57,662 bases of DNA from VMSU01 sp031400755. GTDB lineage: Bacteria; Desulfobacterota; Desulfobulbia; Desulfobulbales; VMSU01. The stretch spans positions 1 to 57,662 of the forward strand of contig JANNQL010000009.1 in the NCBI GenBank assembly GCA_031400755.1, in the 5' to 3' direction. The notes beneath the pieces were generated by a model. That model had not been told where the DNA came from. It did not search any database and was given only the letters and a program-made list of their open reading frames with translations. Of this stretch, positions 25,827 to 34,390 are shown piece by piece (position 1 is the stretch's first letter; the number at the start of each line of letters is the position of its first letter). The translations under genes and the position numbers were made by a program.

Positions 25827-25930
25827 GAAAAGGAAAAGGGGATCAGAGCTCGAAAAAAGTGACGGTCCCCATCTATTCGAAGAAATTTGAAAATCCAGCG
25901 AAGATGGTCTCGCAAAAGCTCCATCAGTAG
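25823..25930 (+). CDS. Basic 35-residue small ORF overlapping the lysine-rich ORF
   Basis: ATGA overlap with the preceding tiny ORF suggests translational coupling. The product starts MRKGKGDQSSKKVTVPIYSK and ends VSQKLHQ. No family recognised. It precedes the DUF309 gene by 62 bases. Weak support; it could be chance. Confidence 0.3.
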   Translation: MRKGKGDQSSKKVTVPIYSKKFENPAKMVSQKLHQ

Positions 25931-25992
25931 GCGTCTCCAGTCTCCTTGCGCAAAAAAGCGCTCCCCTTTTCTAATCCAGGAGAAGCTGACCT

Positions 25993-26553
25993 ATGGTCGC
26001 TCAATCGAATTGGCTGGCCCACCCGGCATTCGACCCATTCCAGGACCGCTTGTGCCGCGATATCCGGAACGAACTTTCGGAAAGCTTGATGGAAATGATC
26101 AACAATGCAGGTATTGACGTGTTGTCCTCTGTTGTTGAAAAATACAAGGCCGAAAATATCGAGCCCTTCATGCGCGACTACATAGATGACCGCCTGACTC
26201 GTTACCGCAAAGTTTTCAAGCAGATCAAATTGTCCAGGATTCAGACAGATGAAACTTACGATATCGCCCTTTTACTTTGGAACCAGGAGTTGTTCTTCGA
26301 GTTCCACGAATGGCTTGAAAAAAAGTGGCTGGCGGCGGACGGCACGGAAAAAATTATCCTCCAGGCATTGATCCGCGCCGCTGGCACCTATGTCCATCTT
26401 GAACATGGTCGAAGAGAAGGGGCGAAGAAGATGGCCTCGAAGGCGGTGAACAGTCTGGTTCAGTATAAAGCGATGGTTCCCGCAATTTTTAAGGTGGAGG
26501 TATTGGTTGCAAAACTTAAGGCGCTTGATCCTATCCCACCAAAGTTTGGATAA
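25993..26553 (+). CDS. DUF309 domain protein
   Basis: 186 residues. The second half contains the DUF309 core LLWNQELFFEFHEWLEKKWL followed by LQALIRAAGTYVHLEHGR and an amphipathic helix, the HEWLE/W pattern typical of the family. The N-terminal 80 residues are an added helical region (SESLMEMINNAGIDVLSSVV). DUF309 proteins are small helical proteins of unknown function. The ATG has GGAGAAG upstream. It is transcribed in the same direction as the two tiny ORFs before it and converges on the sigma-54 regulator, with an independent small RNA gene in the gap. Confidence 0.75.
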   Translation: MVAQSNWLAHPAFDPFQDRLCRDIRNELSESLMEMINNAGIDVLSSVVEKYKAENIEPFMRDYIDDRLTRYRKVFKQIKLSRIQTDETYDIALLLWNQELFFEFHEWLEKKWLAADGTEKIILQALIRAAGTYVHLEHGRREGAKKMASKAVNSLVQYKAMVPAIFKVEVLVAKLKALDPIPPKFG

Positions 26554-26626
26554 GAGCGATTATCGGCGACGTAGCGGCTTTAGTTTACTCAAGGAAAAAA
26601 CCTTTTTTTAGCCATTTTTTTTTCCA

Positions 26627-26656
26627 TTGACTTCCTCTGTTCCCGCAGCTTATAAT
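26627..26656 (+). promoter_or_regulatory. Sigma-70 promoter of the orphan small RNA
   Basis: TTGACT at 26627-26632 and a perfect TATAAT at 26651-26656, with an 18-base spacer. Transcription should start near 26663. No gene follows on this strand before a terminator about 75 bases downstream. Confidence 0.8.
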
Positions 26657-26662
26657 CTAAAA

Positions 26663-26738
26663 TGAAGTTGTAGCCGGTTTCGGACCGGTTTGCCTGTCGC
26701 CCTCTCTGGTCTTTGCCGCCGGAGAGGGCTTTCTTATT
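26663..26738 (+). ncRNA. Candidate small RNA, about 75 nt
   Basis: Bounded by a near-consensus promoter (26627-26656) and an intrinsic terminator (26699-26738). It contains a first hairpin CCGGTTTCGGACCGG (26673-26687) and then the terminator stem. No ribosome site or sensible ORF fits in it (the short ATGAAGTTGTAG frame encodes three residues). It sits between the convergent DUF309 and sigma-54 regulator genes, so it is a stand-alone transcription unit. The family is not recognised; targets cannot be predicted from the sequence alone. Confidence 0.65.
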
Positions 26739-26739
26739 T
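26699..26739 (+). terminator. Intrinsic terminator of the small RNA
   Basis: Stem GCCCTCTC (26699-26706) with GAGAGGGC (26722-26729), loop of about 15 bases, followed directly by TTTCTTATTT. Confidence 0.8.
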
Positions 26740-26805
26740 GCCCGTCCCTGCATGAACCGCATCAATCAAGTCACACCAACGGTGCGGTCCGCTCCTCACC
26801 GCGCC

Positions 26806-28158
26806 CTACTCCCCTTCAATCCCAATCTTTTTAAGTTTCCGCCAGAGCGACACCCGGTCGATGCCAAGTGCTTGCGCGGCCAGGGTCCGGTTCCAGCCCA
26901 CCTCTGTCAACACCCAGTTGATATAGTCGCCTTCTTGTTCGTCGAGTGTCGGAATTTTGCCATTTTTTTTGCGGAAGGTGCGGATGTCAAATTCACGGAG
27001 CTCTTCTGGTAACTGGGCGACTTCGATGGATTTCCCGGGGCTCAAGACCACGCCCCGTTCGATGATGTTTTCAAGTTCGCGGACATTTCCCGGAAAGCCA
27101 TAATTGGCGAGCAGTGCCAGGACGTCGCCGGCGATCTCGGTAATCTCTTTCTTCATAAGAACGGAGTACTTCTTGACAAAGTAATAGGCCAGGAGGGGGA
27201 TATCGTCTTTCCGTTCCGACAGCGGCGGGATATGCAGGCCGATGACGTTCAGCCTGAAATAGAGGTCCTGACGGAAGCTGCCGTTCTTGATGGCGTCCTG
27301 AAAATCCCGGTTGGCGGCGGCGACAAAGCGGACGTCCACCGGCAGTGCCTGGGTTCCGCCCACCCGGAGCAGTTCCCGCTCCTGAATTACTCTGAGCAGC
27401 TTGACCTGCATGGTCGTCGACATCTCGGTGACCTCATCGAGAAAAAGCGTGCCGCCGGACGCCATCTCGATCAAGCCCTTCTTCATGGTCTGGGCCCCGG
27501 TGAAGGCGCCCTTCTCGTGACCAAACAGCTCGTTGGCCAGCAGATCTTCCTGGAAGGCCCCGCAGTTGATGGCCATCAACGGGCCAGTGGCGCGGGCGCT
27601 GTGATGATGAATAAACTTGGCGAAAAGTTCCTTGCCGGTGCCTGACTCGCCGCTGATCAGGACGTTGCAGTCTGTCGGCGCCACTTGCTGCGCTGTGCCG
27701 AGCAGATCGCGCATGGCCTGATTCTGAGTGATAATCTTGACGCGGCCCTGGAAGTTTTCGATCTGTTCGCGCAACAGCGTATTTTCATTCTTGAGCCGCA
27801 CCTTTTCCTGGGCCTCATGGACAACCCGCCTGACCTCATCCAATTTGAATGGCTTCGTAATGTAGTGAAAGGCGCCAAGCTTCATGGCCTCCACCGCCGA
27901 TTCCAGAGTAGCGCAGCCGGTGATTATGATGACTTCGCAGTCTGGGCGAGTTTCTTTGCAACGCTTCAAAATCTGCATGCCGTCAACCTTTTCCATGCGC
28001 AAATCGGTCAGCACAACATCAAAAAACTGCTCATCGAGAAGCTTCAAGGCACTCTGCCCGCTTTGGGTCGTGGTGATCTCATACCCCTCATTTTTGAGGA
28101 TATGCTCAAGGTTTTTCAGGGCTACCTTTTCATCATCAACGATGAGTAATTTGGCCAT
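26806..28158 (-). CDS. Sigma-54-dependent response regulator (NtrC family)
   Basis: 450 residues from MAKLLIVDDEKVALKNLEHI, with AGGAG five bases before the ATG. Receiver domain with phospho-acceptor Asp in VVLTDLRMEKVDGM; AAA+ domain with Walker A GESGTGKE, the sigma-54-contacting GAFTGA loop and GGTLFLDEV; and a Fis-type helix-turn-helix (RTLAAQALGIDRVSLWRKLK). It should activate sigma-54 promoters after phosphorylation by the kinase gene 37 bases upstream. Its receiver closely resembles the one embedded in the Lon protease at 36136-38163, for example NIEHVL/NLEHIL and AFHYITKPF/SFHFLAKPF. Confidence 0.95.
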   Translation of the reverse strand: MAKLLIVDDEKVALKNLEHILKNEGYEITTTQSGQSALKLLDEQFFDVVLTDLRMEKVDGMQILKRCKETRPDCEVIIITGCATLESAVEAMKLGAFHYITKPFKLDEVRRVVHEAQEKVRLKNENTLLREQIENFQGRVKIITQNQAMRDLLGTAQQVAPTDCNVLISGESGTGKELFAKFIHHHSARATGPLMAINCGAFQEDLLANELFGHEKGAFTGAQTMKKGLIEMASGGTLFLDEVTEMSTTMQVKLLRVIQERELLRVGGTQALPVDVRFVAAANRDFQDAIKNGSFRQDLYFRLNVIGLHIPPLSERKDDIPLLAYYFVKKYSVLMKKEITEIAGDVLALLANYGFPGNVRELENIIERGVVLSPGKSIEVAQLPEELREFDIRTFRKKNGKIPTLDEQEGDYINWVLTEVGWNRTLAAQALGIDRVSLWRKLKKIGIEGE

Positions 28159-28195
28159 ATTATGTCTCCTGCGTAATATGTTTTCCAATAAAAAA

Positions 28196-29710
28196 TCAAT
28201 GCGTTACAACAGCTTGTCCGGGTTTTTGCTGTCCATCCATGGCCCCCCTTGCCGGCAGACGGACAAAAATTCGTGTGCCCACGCCGGGTTTGCTGTCGAC
28301 CGCGATGCAGCCGTTATGTTCCTCAATGACTTCATGGACAATGGCGAGCCCCAGCCCTGAGCCTTTGCCGACATCCTTGGTGGTGAAGAACGGGTCAAAG
28401 ATCTTGGCCACCACCTCTGGCGGCATGCCTGCTCCGGAATCAGCAATCTCAATGTCAACCGTGTCTTCTTCAAGGGTGCACTTGCCGCGGTATTTAAGGT
28501 AGTTGTAAATTTCGTTATGGTCATCTGCTTTATCGATGGCCCTTTGGTGCCGGGCTTGAATGATGATCATGCCCTCGTCTTCAATCGATTCTATGGCATT
28601 TTTCAACAGATTGAGAAAGGCCTGCTGGAGCCGTTGTTTATTGACCAGAACCGATAAATCATCGGGGACATGCATGGTAATGGTGACCTTGGTCGGTATT
28701 TGACCTTTAGTGAACTGGATCGTTTCAGCCAGCAAACTCTTGACTGTGCACCATTCCTTGGTGAATGCCTTTTCCCGTGAAAATTCAAGGAGTGAACGAA
28801 TGATGTTTCGGGCGCGCTCAGTCTGGTCTTCGACCTGGCCCAGGAGTTCCTGTTTATAGGCAATATCCGGGTCGGCGATTTCCTCAATAAGGATTTGGCA
28901 TGAGGTCGAAATATTGGAGAGCGGGTTGTTGAGTTCATGGGCAACCCCAGCAAGGAGTGTGCCAAGCGAGGCGAGCTTTTCTGAGCGCATGACGTGCCGC
29001 TGCCGGAGTTCTAGTTCCTTAAGCATCTTATTGACGGCAGCGGTGAGTGAGACAATCTCACGATCATTGGAGTGAATGGCTATCGTGTCGAAACCGCCTT
29101 CGGCAATGATCGCCATGCTTTTTTCGAGCTCCTTCAATGGACGCACCACAATTCGGGACAGGACCTGACCAATCATCACGCCCAAGACCGCCAGACCAAC
29201 CATTAAGAAAATAATCCGTTGGCGGGCGTTGAGCAGTAAGGCCTTGATACTCTTCCTCTCAGCATCCGCAGTACGTTCGGCGATGGTGACAATCTCTTTG
29301 CCGGTGTCCCTGATTTTTTTTTCAAGCCATGCCGCCCGCTCATTGCTGTCGTATTGCCTCATTAGTGTTTGATACTGCTTGAGGTTTTCCAAAAGCGCCG
29401 CGATATCCCCTTCCGACATAACCGCAACCATCCCGTTCATGTTCGAGCTTATCAGGGACATGGCCTTTTCAACATACATGATATTCTCTGTAAAATCATA
29501 CTGTTGATGATAGAGAAAAAAGTTTTTCTCGAAACGCCTGACCTCCAGTGTCGTGTCAAAAAATTCAGCAATGACGCTGCTGAATATCACTTTCTCCTCA
29601 ATGTATTTCAATTTGATAAAGCTGAAGACCGCAACTCCCACAATGACCGTGAGGATACTGTAATAGCCAAGGACGATTTTCTGTCTGATGCTGGTCTTGG
29701 TTGGGAGCAT
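28196..29710 (-). CDS. Membrane sensor histidine kinase
   Basis: 504 residues. Helix 1 (IVLGYYSILTVIVGVAVFSF) and helix 2 (IIFLMVGLAVLGVMIGQVL) enclose a helical periplasmic sensor of about 150 residues with no recognisable ligand motif. A HAMP linker follows, then the HisKA box (GVAHELNNPLSNISTSCQIL) and an HATPase domain (GAGMPPEVVAKIFDPFFTTK, GSGLGLAIVHEVI). Co-transcribed with the sigma-54 regulator. Divergent from a Usp-like/TauE operon, which is the likely target. The signal is unknown; the TauE and universal stress neighbours suggest sulfur oxyanion or envelope stress. Confidence 0.93.
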   Translation of the reverse strand: MLPTKTSIRQKIVLGYYSILTVIVGVAVFSFIKLKYIEEKVIFSSVIAEFFDTTLEVRRFEKNFFLYHQQYDFTENIMYVEKAMSLISSNMNGMVAVMSEGDIAALLENLKQYQTLMRQYDSNERAAWLEKKIRDTGKEIVTIAERTADAERKSIKALLLNARQRIIFLMVGLAVLGVMIGQVLSRIVVRPLKELEKSMAIIAEGGFDTIAIHSNDREIVSLTAAVNKMLKELELRQRHVMRSEKLASLGTLLAGVAHELNNPLSNISTSCQILIEEIADPDIAYKQELLGQVEDQTERARNIIRSLLEFSREKAFTKEWCTVKSLLAETIQFTKGQIPTKVTITMHVPDDLSVLVNKQRLQQAFLNLLKNAIESIEDEGMIIIQARHQRAIDKADDHNEIYNYLKYRGKCTLEEDTVDIEIADSGAGMPPEVVAKIFDPFFTTKDVGKGSGLGLAIVHEVIEEHNGCIAVDSKPGVGTRIFVRLPARGAMDGQQKPGQAVVTH

Positions 29711-29725
29711 GGCGATTTCCTGGGT

Positions 29726-29843
29726 TTAGGGCTTCGGCAAGAAATAACCATCCCCGTCCGACATCAGCGGGGACTGAACTGAGTCCCATCTTGCTTGTCT
29801 TCCGGCGCAATCTTGGGACGTTTATTTCTTGCCGAGGCCCTTA
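29726..29843. repeat. Inverted-repeat element (MITE-like, about 118 bp)
   Basis: Terminal arms of about 22 bases: left GGGCTTCGGCAAGAAATAA (from 29729) and right TTATTTCTTGCCGAGGCCC (to 29840), matching at all but one or two positions. An internal GGGACT/AGTCCC pair adds secondary structure. It lies directly upstream of the kinase start. Immediately to the right is a small hairpin GAGACGCTTCGTCTC (29850-29864). Confidence 0.7.
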
Positions 29844-30289
29844 TTTATTGAGACGCTTCGTCTCTCACCTGTTTCGCTGGCTAGCAGCAAAGTGAAACTC
29901 GTTCCCCTATCCGATCATTGCAAAAAGCAACAAAAGAATTTTGCGTGCAACACCAGCTCAAGGCTCGCATTTTCGCTGGAAAGCAGAGGTGCGGCAAAAA
30001 ATCATTGCATTTTGCATCAATAGCCAACTCATCCTCTTGGCGCAATAAAAATCTAAAAAACTAAACATAATCAGCATGTTATCCTGAACAAATCGGCATG
30101 GCACGGAAAATGATATAGCACTGGTCAACAACTACAAACGGTTTTCCCCAAGGGAGGCAGCTGATTTTCTCCGCGACAATTAAAAAAAAAGGGAATTCCG
30201 TAGTCACCAAAACAATCACGGAAGATGTATTTCAGGCCCCTGGTTCAACCCTGTCCCGGTCATGAAATCGATAACACACAGACGCCGCC
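29844..30289. other. Divergent control region between the sensor kinase and the Usp-like operon
   Basis: Contains several TTGCA/TGCAA-rich stretches (for example CATTGCAAAAAGCAAC around 29918, TTTTGCGTGCAACACC around 29940, CATTGCATTTTGCATCAA around 30003) that may be activator sites for the adjacent sigma-54 regulator, and a candidate sigma-54 promoter at 30099-30113. No gene is seen. Confidence 0.4.
30099..30113 (+). promoter_or_regulatory. Candidate sigma-54 promoter of the Usp-like/TauE operon
   Basis: TGGCACG (30099-30105), four bases, then ATGA in the -12 position. The -24 element is perfect; the -12 element has GA where GC is normal, so the match is partial. Location upstream of an operon divergent from a sigma-54 activator supports it. 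Confidence 0.4.
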
Positions 30290-30772
30290 ATGACAGACCT
30301 TCGTAAAAAAATAGATGCAATCATGTCGGCCATCACCTTTGCGGAAGAAGGTGAGTTCGAGACGGCAAAGTCGTTCATGAAGACCCGCCAAAGGGTGCTC
30401 TTGGCCATCAGAAACAGTCGAATAGATCGCAAGACCTGCACCTATGCCTTAAACACCTGCAAGCGCCTCGGCATCGGCCTTGACCTGCTCGTGGTCGGCG
30501 ATGACGAGCAGGAGGAACTTGCCCCATTGTTAAAACCATTTCTGGACCAACTTGAAACCGAGTCCATCTCGTTCACGTTGACCAGGAAAACAGGGTGTTT
30601 CAAACAGGCGATCCTGCACCACACCGAGGCCGGCAACGACGTCCTCTTTGTGGTGATTGAATCCCAAGGCACTTTGGACAGTAATTGCGCGGTTAAGGAT
30701 TCGCGTCTGAAAGATGCATGGCGGAGATTAAAGTGCCCCTTGGTCGTTGTGGCCGAAGGGCTCAAGGCATAA
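30290..30772 (+). CDS. Universal-stress-like protein with an N-terminal FAEEGE helix
   Basis: 160 residues. The start LRKKIDAIMSAITFAEEGEFETAKSFM is a short helical module found again in the 57-residue protein at 35274-35447. The rest (LLAIRNSRIDRKTCTYALNTCK, LDLLVVGDDEQEELAP, NDVLFVVIESQG, CPLVVVAEG) follows a Usp/nucleotide-binding alpha-beta pattern but lacks the GxxGxxxxG(S/T) ATP motif. Function is probably stress-related by context. First gene of an operon with a small membrane protein and a TauE/SafE transporter. Confidence 0.72.
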   Translation: MTDLRKKIDAIMSAITFAEEGEFETAKSFMKTRQRVLLAIRNSRIDRKTCTYALNTCKRLGIGLDLLVVGDDEQEELAPLLKPFLDQLETESISFTLTRKTGCFKQAILHHTEAGNDVLFVVIESQGTLDSNCAVKDSRLKDAWRRLKCPLVVVAEGLKA

Positions 30773-30801
30773 GTAAATATTTATACATAAGGAGAAATGA
30801 C

Positions 30802-31050
30802 ATGGCAAGTAACACAAAGAACAAGCCGTTTGGCAGATTGTTGATCATGGGGGTCTGTTCGATTGGCCTCTATTACGCGCTTATGACCAATCAGGACATG
30901 ATCAACGCCTATGTTGGCAAGGGCGGGCCGACTTTTGCCCTGCTGCCGATTGCGACCGCGTTTATTTTTTCGTATTTCCACGGGGCATTCACCGGGGATT
31001 TCTGGACAGTACTTGGCATAGAAGCAGCCAAGAAAAAAGGGGGCAAATAA
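30802..31050 (+). CDS. Small two-helix membrane protein
   Basis: 82 residues from MASNTKNKPFGRLLIMGVCS, with AAGGAG upstream. Two hydrophobic helices (LLIMGVCSIGLYYALM and FALLPIATAFIFSYFHGAF) and a Lys-rich tail (AAKKKGGK). No known family. It sits between the Usp-like gene and the TauE gene, one base from the latter, and may be an accessory subunit of that transporter. Confidence 0.75.
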   Translation: MASNTKNKPFGRLLIMGVCSIGLYYALMTNQDMINAYVGKGGPTFALLPIATAFIFSYFHGAFTGDFWTVLGIEAAKKKGGK

Positions 31051-31051
31051 A

Positions 31052-32137
31052 ATGCATGACGTAGCACAGACAGTTTCCAACTTTATTGATTTGAACACGA
31101 TGAACGTGACCTACCTCTTTCTGGTCGGCTTTGTCGGCGGTTTGGTCAGCGGCTTTATCGGTTCCGGCGGCGCCTTTGTCCTGACCCCTGCCATGATGAG
31201 TCTGGGTGTGCCAGGTCTGGTGGCGGTGGCCAGCAACATGTGCCACAAATTTCCCAAGGCCTTGATTGGCGCCATCAAAAGGGCCAAGTACGGCCAAGTG
31301 GATGTGAAGCTTGGCCTCGTCCTGGGCGTCTCGGCTGAGGCCGGCGTCCTGTACGGCGCTCAGATTCAGGAAAACATCAAACGACTCTATGGTGATGCTG
31401 GCTCAAATCTGTATGTCAGTGTGGCCTTCGTGGTCATCCTGGCGGTCGTGGGCGGCATTGTCCTCAGGGATGCCATCACCTCATACCGCTCTGGCAATAC
31501 CTCGGGCGAAGAGAAGGTAACCTCGTTGGCCCGTTGGGTGCAGTCGATCAACATTCCATTTACCATGGTCTATTTCAAAAGCATTAACGCCAGGGTCTCC
31601 ATCCTCTTCACCATCCCGCTTGGCTTCGCGACCGGCATGTTGGCCGCAACAATAGCCGTCGGCGGCTTTGTCGGTGTACCTTCGATGATTTATGTCCTTG
31701 GCGCCCCGAGCCTGATGGCCTCAGCCACGGAATTGGTCATCGCCTTTGTCATGGGCATGGGCGGGGCCTTCAAATACGCCATGCACGGCCTGGTCGATAT
31801 TCGCTTGGCCATGATCATCCTGGGCGGCTCGCTGTTCGGCATTCAACTGGGCGCCATGGGCACCACCTATGTCAAACCCTTCATGATCAAGATGGTGATG
31901 GGCGTTATCATGGTCACCGTCCTCTTCAGCCGCGCCCTGATGGTGCCGGTCTATATGTCGCAACTTGGGCTTATCACTAAAATTGCCGATGAGACCACGA
32001 CGCTCATGAAAAACGTCAGCTTTGGCATCATGATCTTCGCGCTGGCACTTGGGGCCTTTATTGTCCTCGGGGCAATGTGGCAGGGCAAAAAGGCCGAGCA
32101 AAAGTCTTTGGCGGCAGCCGGACTTGCCCATTCATAA
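31052..32137 (+). CDS. TauE/SafE family anion transporter
   Basis: 361 residues, about eight to ten membrane helices. The family pattern is clear in FVGGLVSGFIGSGGAFVLTPAM and, in the second half, TGMLAATIAVGGFVGVPSMIY, the duplicated Gly-rich inverted-topology motif. TauE/SafE proteins move sulfite, sulfoacetate or related organosulfur anions, mostly outward. In sulfur-metabolising bacteria such a gene beside a sigma-54 two-component pair suggests export of sulfite or thiosulfate under stress; the substrate is inference. The gene follows the small membrane protein by one base. Confidence 0.88.
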   Translation: MHDVAQTVSNFIDLNTMNVTYLFLVGFVGGLVSGFIGSGGAFVLTPAMMSLGVPGLVAVASNMCHKFPKALIGAIKRAKYGQVDVKLGLVLGVSAEAGVLYGAQIQENIKRLYGDAGSNLYVSVAFVVILAVVGGIVLRDAITSYRSGNTSGEEKVTSLARWVQSINIPFTMVYFKSINARVSILFTIPLGFATGMLAATIAVGGFVGVPSMIYVLGAPSLMASATELVIAFVMGMGGAFKYAMHGLVDIRLAMIILGGSLFGIQLGAMGTTYVKPFMIKMVMGVIMVTVLFSRALMVPVYMSQLGLITKIADETTTLMKNVSFGIMIFALALGAFIVLGAMWQGKKAEQKSLAAAGLAHS

Positions 32138-32516
32138 TCTCAAGCGATGATGTGTCTGGGACAGGTCTTTTTAGCCTTTCCCAGATGCTACCGATTCTCT
32201 CCCCCATTTATTGCCCTTTGCTGTTGGTTATTTCCGGAACCACCAGTAAAAGGGCAATGTCATTTTGGCCCAAGCCAAAATGTTACGTGACTCTTAACTA
32301 TTTTCAGCTAAACTTCTGGTTGCACTCTGGCCCGCTTTCCTCGGCGGACTGTATCCTTCGACTCCGCTCAGGGAACAGTCCGGCAATAATAGTTGCTGAG
32401 CGGAGTCGAAGGATACATATGGCTATGAGCCTTAAGGCCGCGCCAACACAACAATTGGCTGAGAACACTTAAGAGCCATCAAATGTTTATCAGTATGAAG
32501 AGGAGGTTATTAAGCC
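32138..32516. other. Intergenic region with several inverted repeats
   Basis: No gene. It holds TTGCCCTTT/AAAGGGCAA (32211-32257), CATTTTGGC/GCCAAAATG (32261-32282) and a perfect 20-base pair of arms, TATCCTTCGACTCCGCTCAG (32352-32371) and its complement (32396-32415). The last type is a dispersed repeat seen in many genomes. GAGGAGG near 32501 is the ribosome site of the next gene. Confidence 0.6.
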
Positions 32517-33379
32517 GTGGGGATGAAAGAATATCGCAAAGTACTGGTGCCGATTGATGGGTCTGAGGCAAGCTTTCATGCGCTCAAACAGGCCTTTCAA
32601 TTTTCATCAACCGAGAAAAGCTGGATCACAGTGGTCTGTGTAGTGCCGGAATATGAGGGAGATCTTGACACCTTGGCCTCAGGCGACAATATCCTGAAAG
32701 AGATACGACGGCCCTGCGAAGAGGCCCTGGCCAAGGCCAAAGAGATTGCCACGCGCGATGGCTATAACATCAAGACGGTGTTAGAGGAAGGCGAGGCCGC
32801 CACGCGGATTATTGCGATTGCCGATGTCCACAACCGGGAATTGATCATCATGGGCCGGCGCGGGCTCTCAAACCTGGAGCGGTCCTTTGTCGGCAGCGTC
32901 ACCCAGCGCGTTATCGGCTTGAACCATGGCGATGTGCTGGTGTGCCGAATGGGTCACCCATTGCCTGGGGGAAGATTCTCGTTGCGACCGACGGCAGCAA
33001 ATTCAGCCTGGCGGCAGTTGAGCGGGCGGTGCGCTTTGCCATGGCCTATGGCGGCGTCATCGAGGTGGTATCGGTGGTTGACGTGCCGGCCGAGCTGTAT
33101 GGCGATGCCCCGGATTTGGTTGAAGATCTGATCCATAAGGCCAGGGGCTACGCTGAGGCCGCTGTGCAGATTGCAAGCGACAAGGGGCTTGCGAGCACTG
33201 CGCATGTGATTGAAGGCCTGGCCTACGAGGTAATTCCGGCCCTTGCCCAAAGACTTGGCGCCGATGTCATCGTCATCAGCTCCCACGGCCGCACCGGCAT
33301 GCTTCGCCTGCTTTTAGGAAACGTCGCCGAAAAGATCATCGGCTTTGCGACGTGTCCGGTCTTGGTAGCAAAGCATTAG
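32517..33379 (+). pseudogene. Tandem universal stress protein with a one-base deletion between its two domains
   Basis: The first domain (KVLVPIDGSEASFHALKQAF to ELIIMGRRGLSNLERSFVGS) reads from GTG 32517 and then runs out of frame, ending at 33131. The second domain continues one frame over, from about 32942 to 33379 (ILVATDGSKFSLAAVERAVR to SHGRTGMLRLLLGN). The intact paralogue at 38468-39334 shows the same residues in one frame; at the break GTGTGCCG stands where GTGGTGCCG is expected, so one G is missing near 32943. Either a real mutation, a consensus error, or two separately translated domains. Both ATP-binding motifs (GRRGLSNLERSFVGS; SHGRTGMLRLLLGN) survive. Confidence 0.75.
32942..33379 (+). 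CDS. Second universal stress protein domain (possible separate product)
   Basis: 145 residues from a GTG at 32942 (MPNGSPIAWGKILVATDGS), ending CPVLVAKH. If the frameshift is genuine this is a complete single UspA domain with its ATP-binding motif, starting exactly in the linker between the two domains. No ribosome site precedes the GTG, so translation would depend on coupling to the upstream frame. Confidence 0.45.
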   Translation: MPNGSPIAWGKILVATDGSKFSLAAVERAVRFAMAYGGVIEVVSVVDVPAELYGDAPDLVEDLIHKARGYAEAAVQIASDKGLASTAHVIEGLAYEVIPALAQRLGADVIVISSHGRTGMLRLLLGNVAEKIIGFATCPVLVAKH

Positions 33380-33492
33380 GTTGAAGACATAGTCCAGTCC
33401 CCTTTTCCGCTGCTCGCCAGGGGCATCTTGCAACTTGAACGCGTACGAAGGCCGCAGGCCGCAGGCCGTAGCACGCCGGCTGGAGCAATGGG

Positions 33493-34366
33493 TTAGGCCG
33501 CAGGCTCCACATACCCAGGCGTCGTAAGCTTCAGTCCGCGGGCGCGCCATTGTTGAAGAACGGCACGAAAGTATTCTTCGTTCAATCCGGCTCCGCAGAT
33601 TGGAAACAGCTCCTTCCCGATGCTGGTCAGGAGTACCTTACCAAGATCCAGGCTATTGTTGGCATCTTGTGGAAACTCGATAAGCACAGGACGCCCGTAG
33701 TACAAAACCGCGGTTTTGTTTCCCAAGGGCAGTTGCTTGGTATCCGGCGACCGACTCAAAGGAGACAAGTCCAATTGCATCTAGATGCTTGAAGTTTGTG
33801 AAAGTGAGGCCGCAAGTTTTAAAAAGGTCTATGTCTGGATCAAGAATGATGGGCGTGGGATTCCCGAGAGACCACACAAACTGACCCAGTGCCGTGAATA
33901 GCGCGGCGTCTCGCTTGTCTATGGACGCCACAAAATCAACTGTTCGCTTAGAAAAGGTTGCGGGATTGGTAGCTTCCCCGGCGAGAAGCTTTGACCAGAG
34001 GGACTGCATTTCTTTGTCTGATACGGTTTCACATTGTTTAAAAAAGTGAGCAACCCAGTCTTCATCCAGCTGGTCAGGGCGTGCCTCTGCCCCAAGCTGT
34101 GCCGCCGCTTGCGCGGTAATGTCTTCGATGTTTTGTTGCTTCCGTGCTTCTTGATACACCAATCTATCAACCGCGCGCTCCTGAAGTGATGTCAATTCAA
34201 CGCGAGCCAGTGTCTTGATTTTCTCCGCGTCAGCTTCAGCCCTCGCTTGGCGACGGATACGCGTAGGCTCATATAGCACGCCGACAGCGTTGCAGACCTT
34301 CTCGATCAGGACGGTCGCAGGCTTTGACAAGTCACCAAGGTTGATAAGTGCGTTATTGTCGGACAT
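33493..34366 (-). pseudogene. DUF2806 protein gene with a frameshift
   Basis: Reads from ATG 34364-34366 (MSDNNALINLGDLSKPATVL), with AGGAAG upstream, through the DUF2806 N-terminal and middle parts (PTRIRRQARAEADAEKIKTL, QSLWSKLLAGEATNPATFSK). The homologous C-terminal part (LDLGKVLLTSIGKELFPICG) lies in another frame that is open from 33780 to 33493. An extra base somewhere between about 33700 and 33780 explains it. DUF2806 function is unknown; such genes are often accessory and found near mobile or defence loci. Composition is more A+T rich than the neighbours, suggesting insertion. Confidence 0.65.
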
Positions 34367-34390
34367 GAAGGTCTTCCTGAAGTCTAACAT

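Noticed and set aside
32930..32950. Programmed ribosomal frameshift in the tandem Usp gene
   Set aside because: No slippery heptamer or following stem is visible; a simple one-base deletion explains it.
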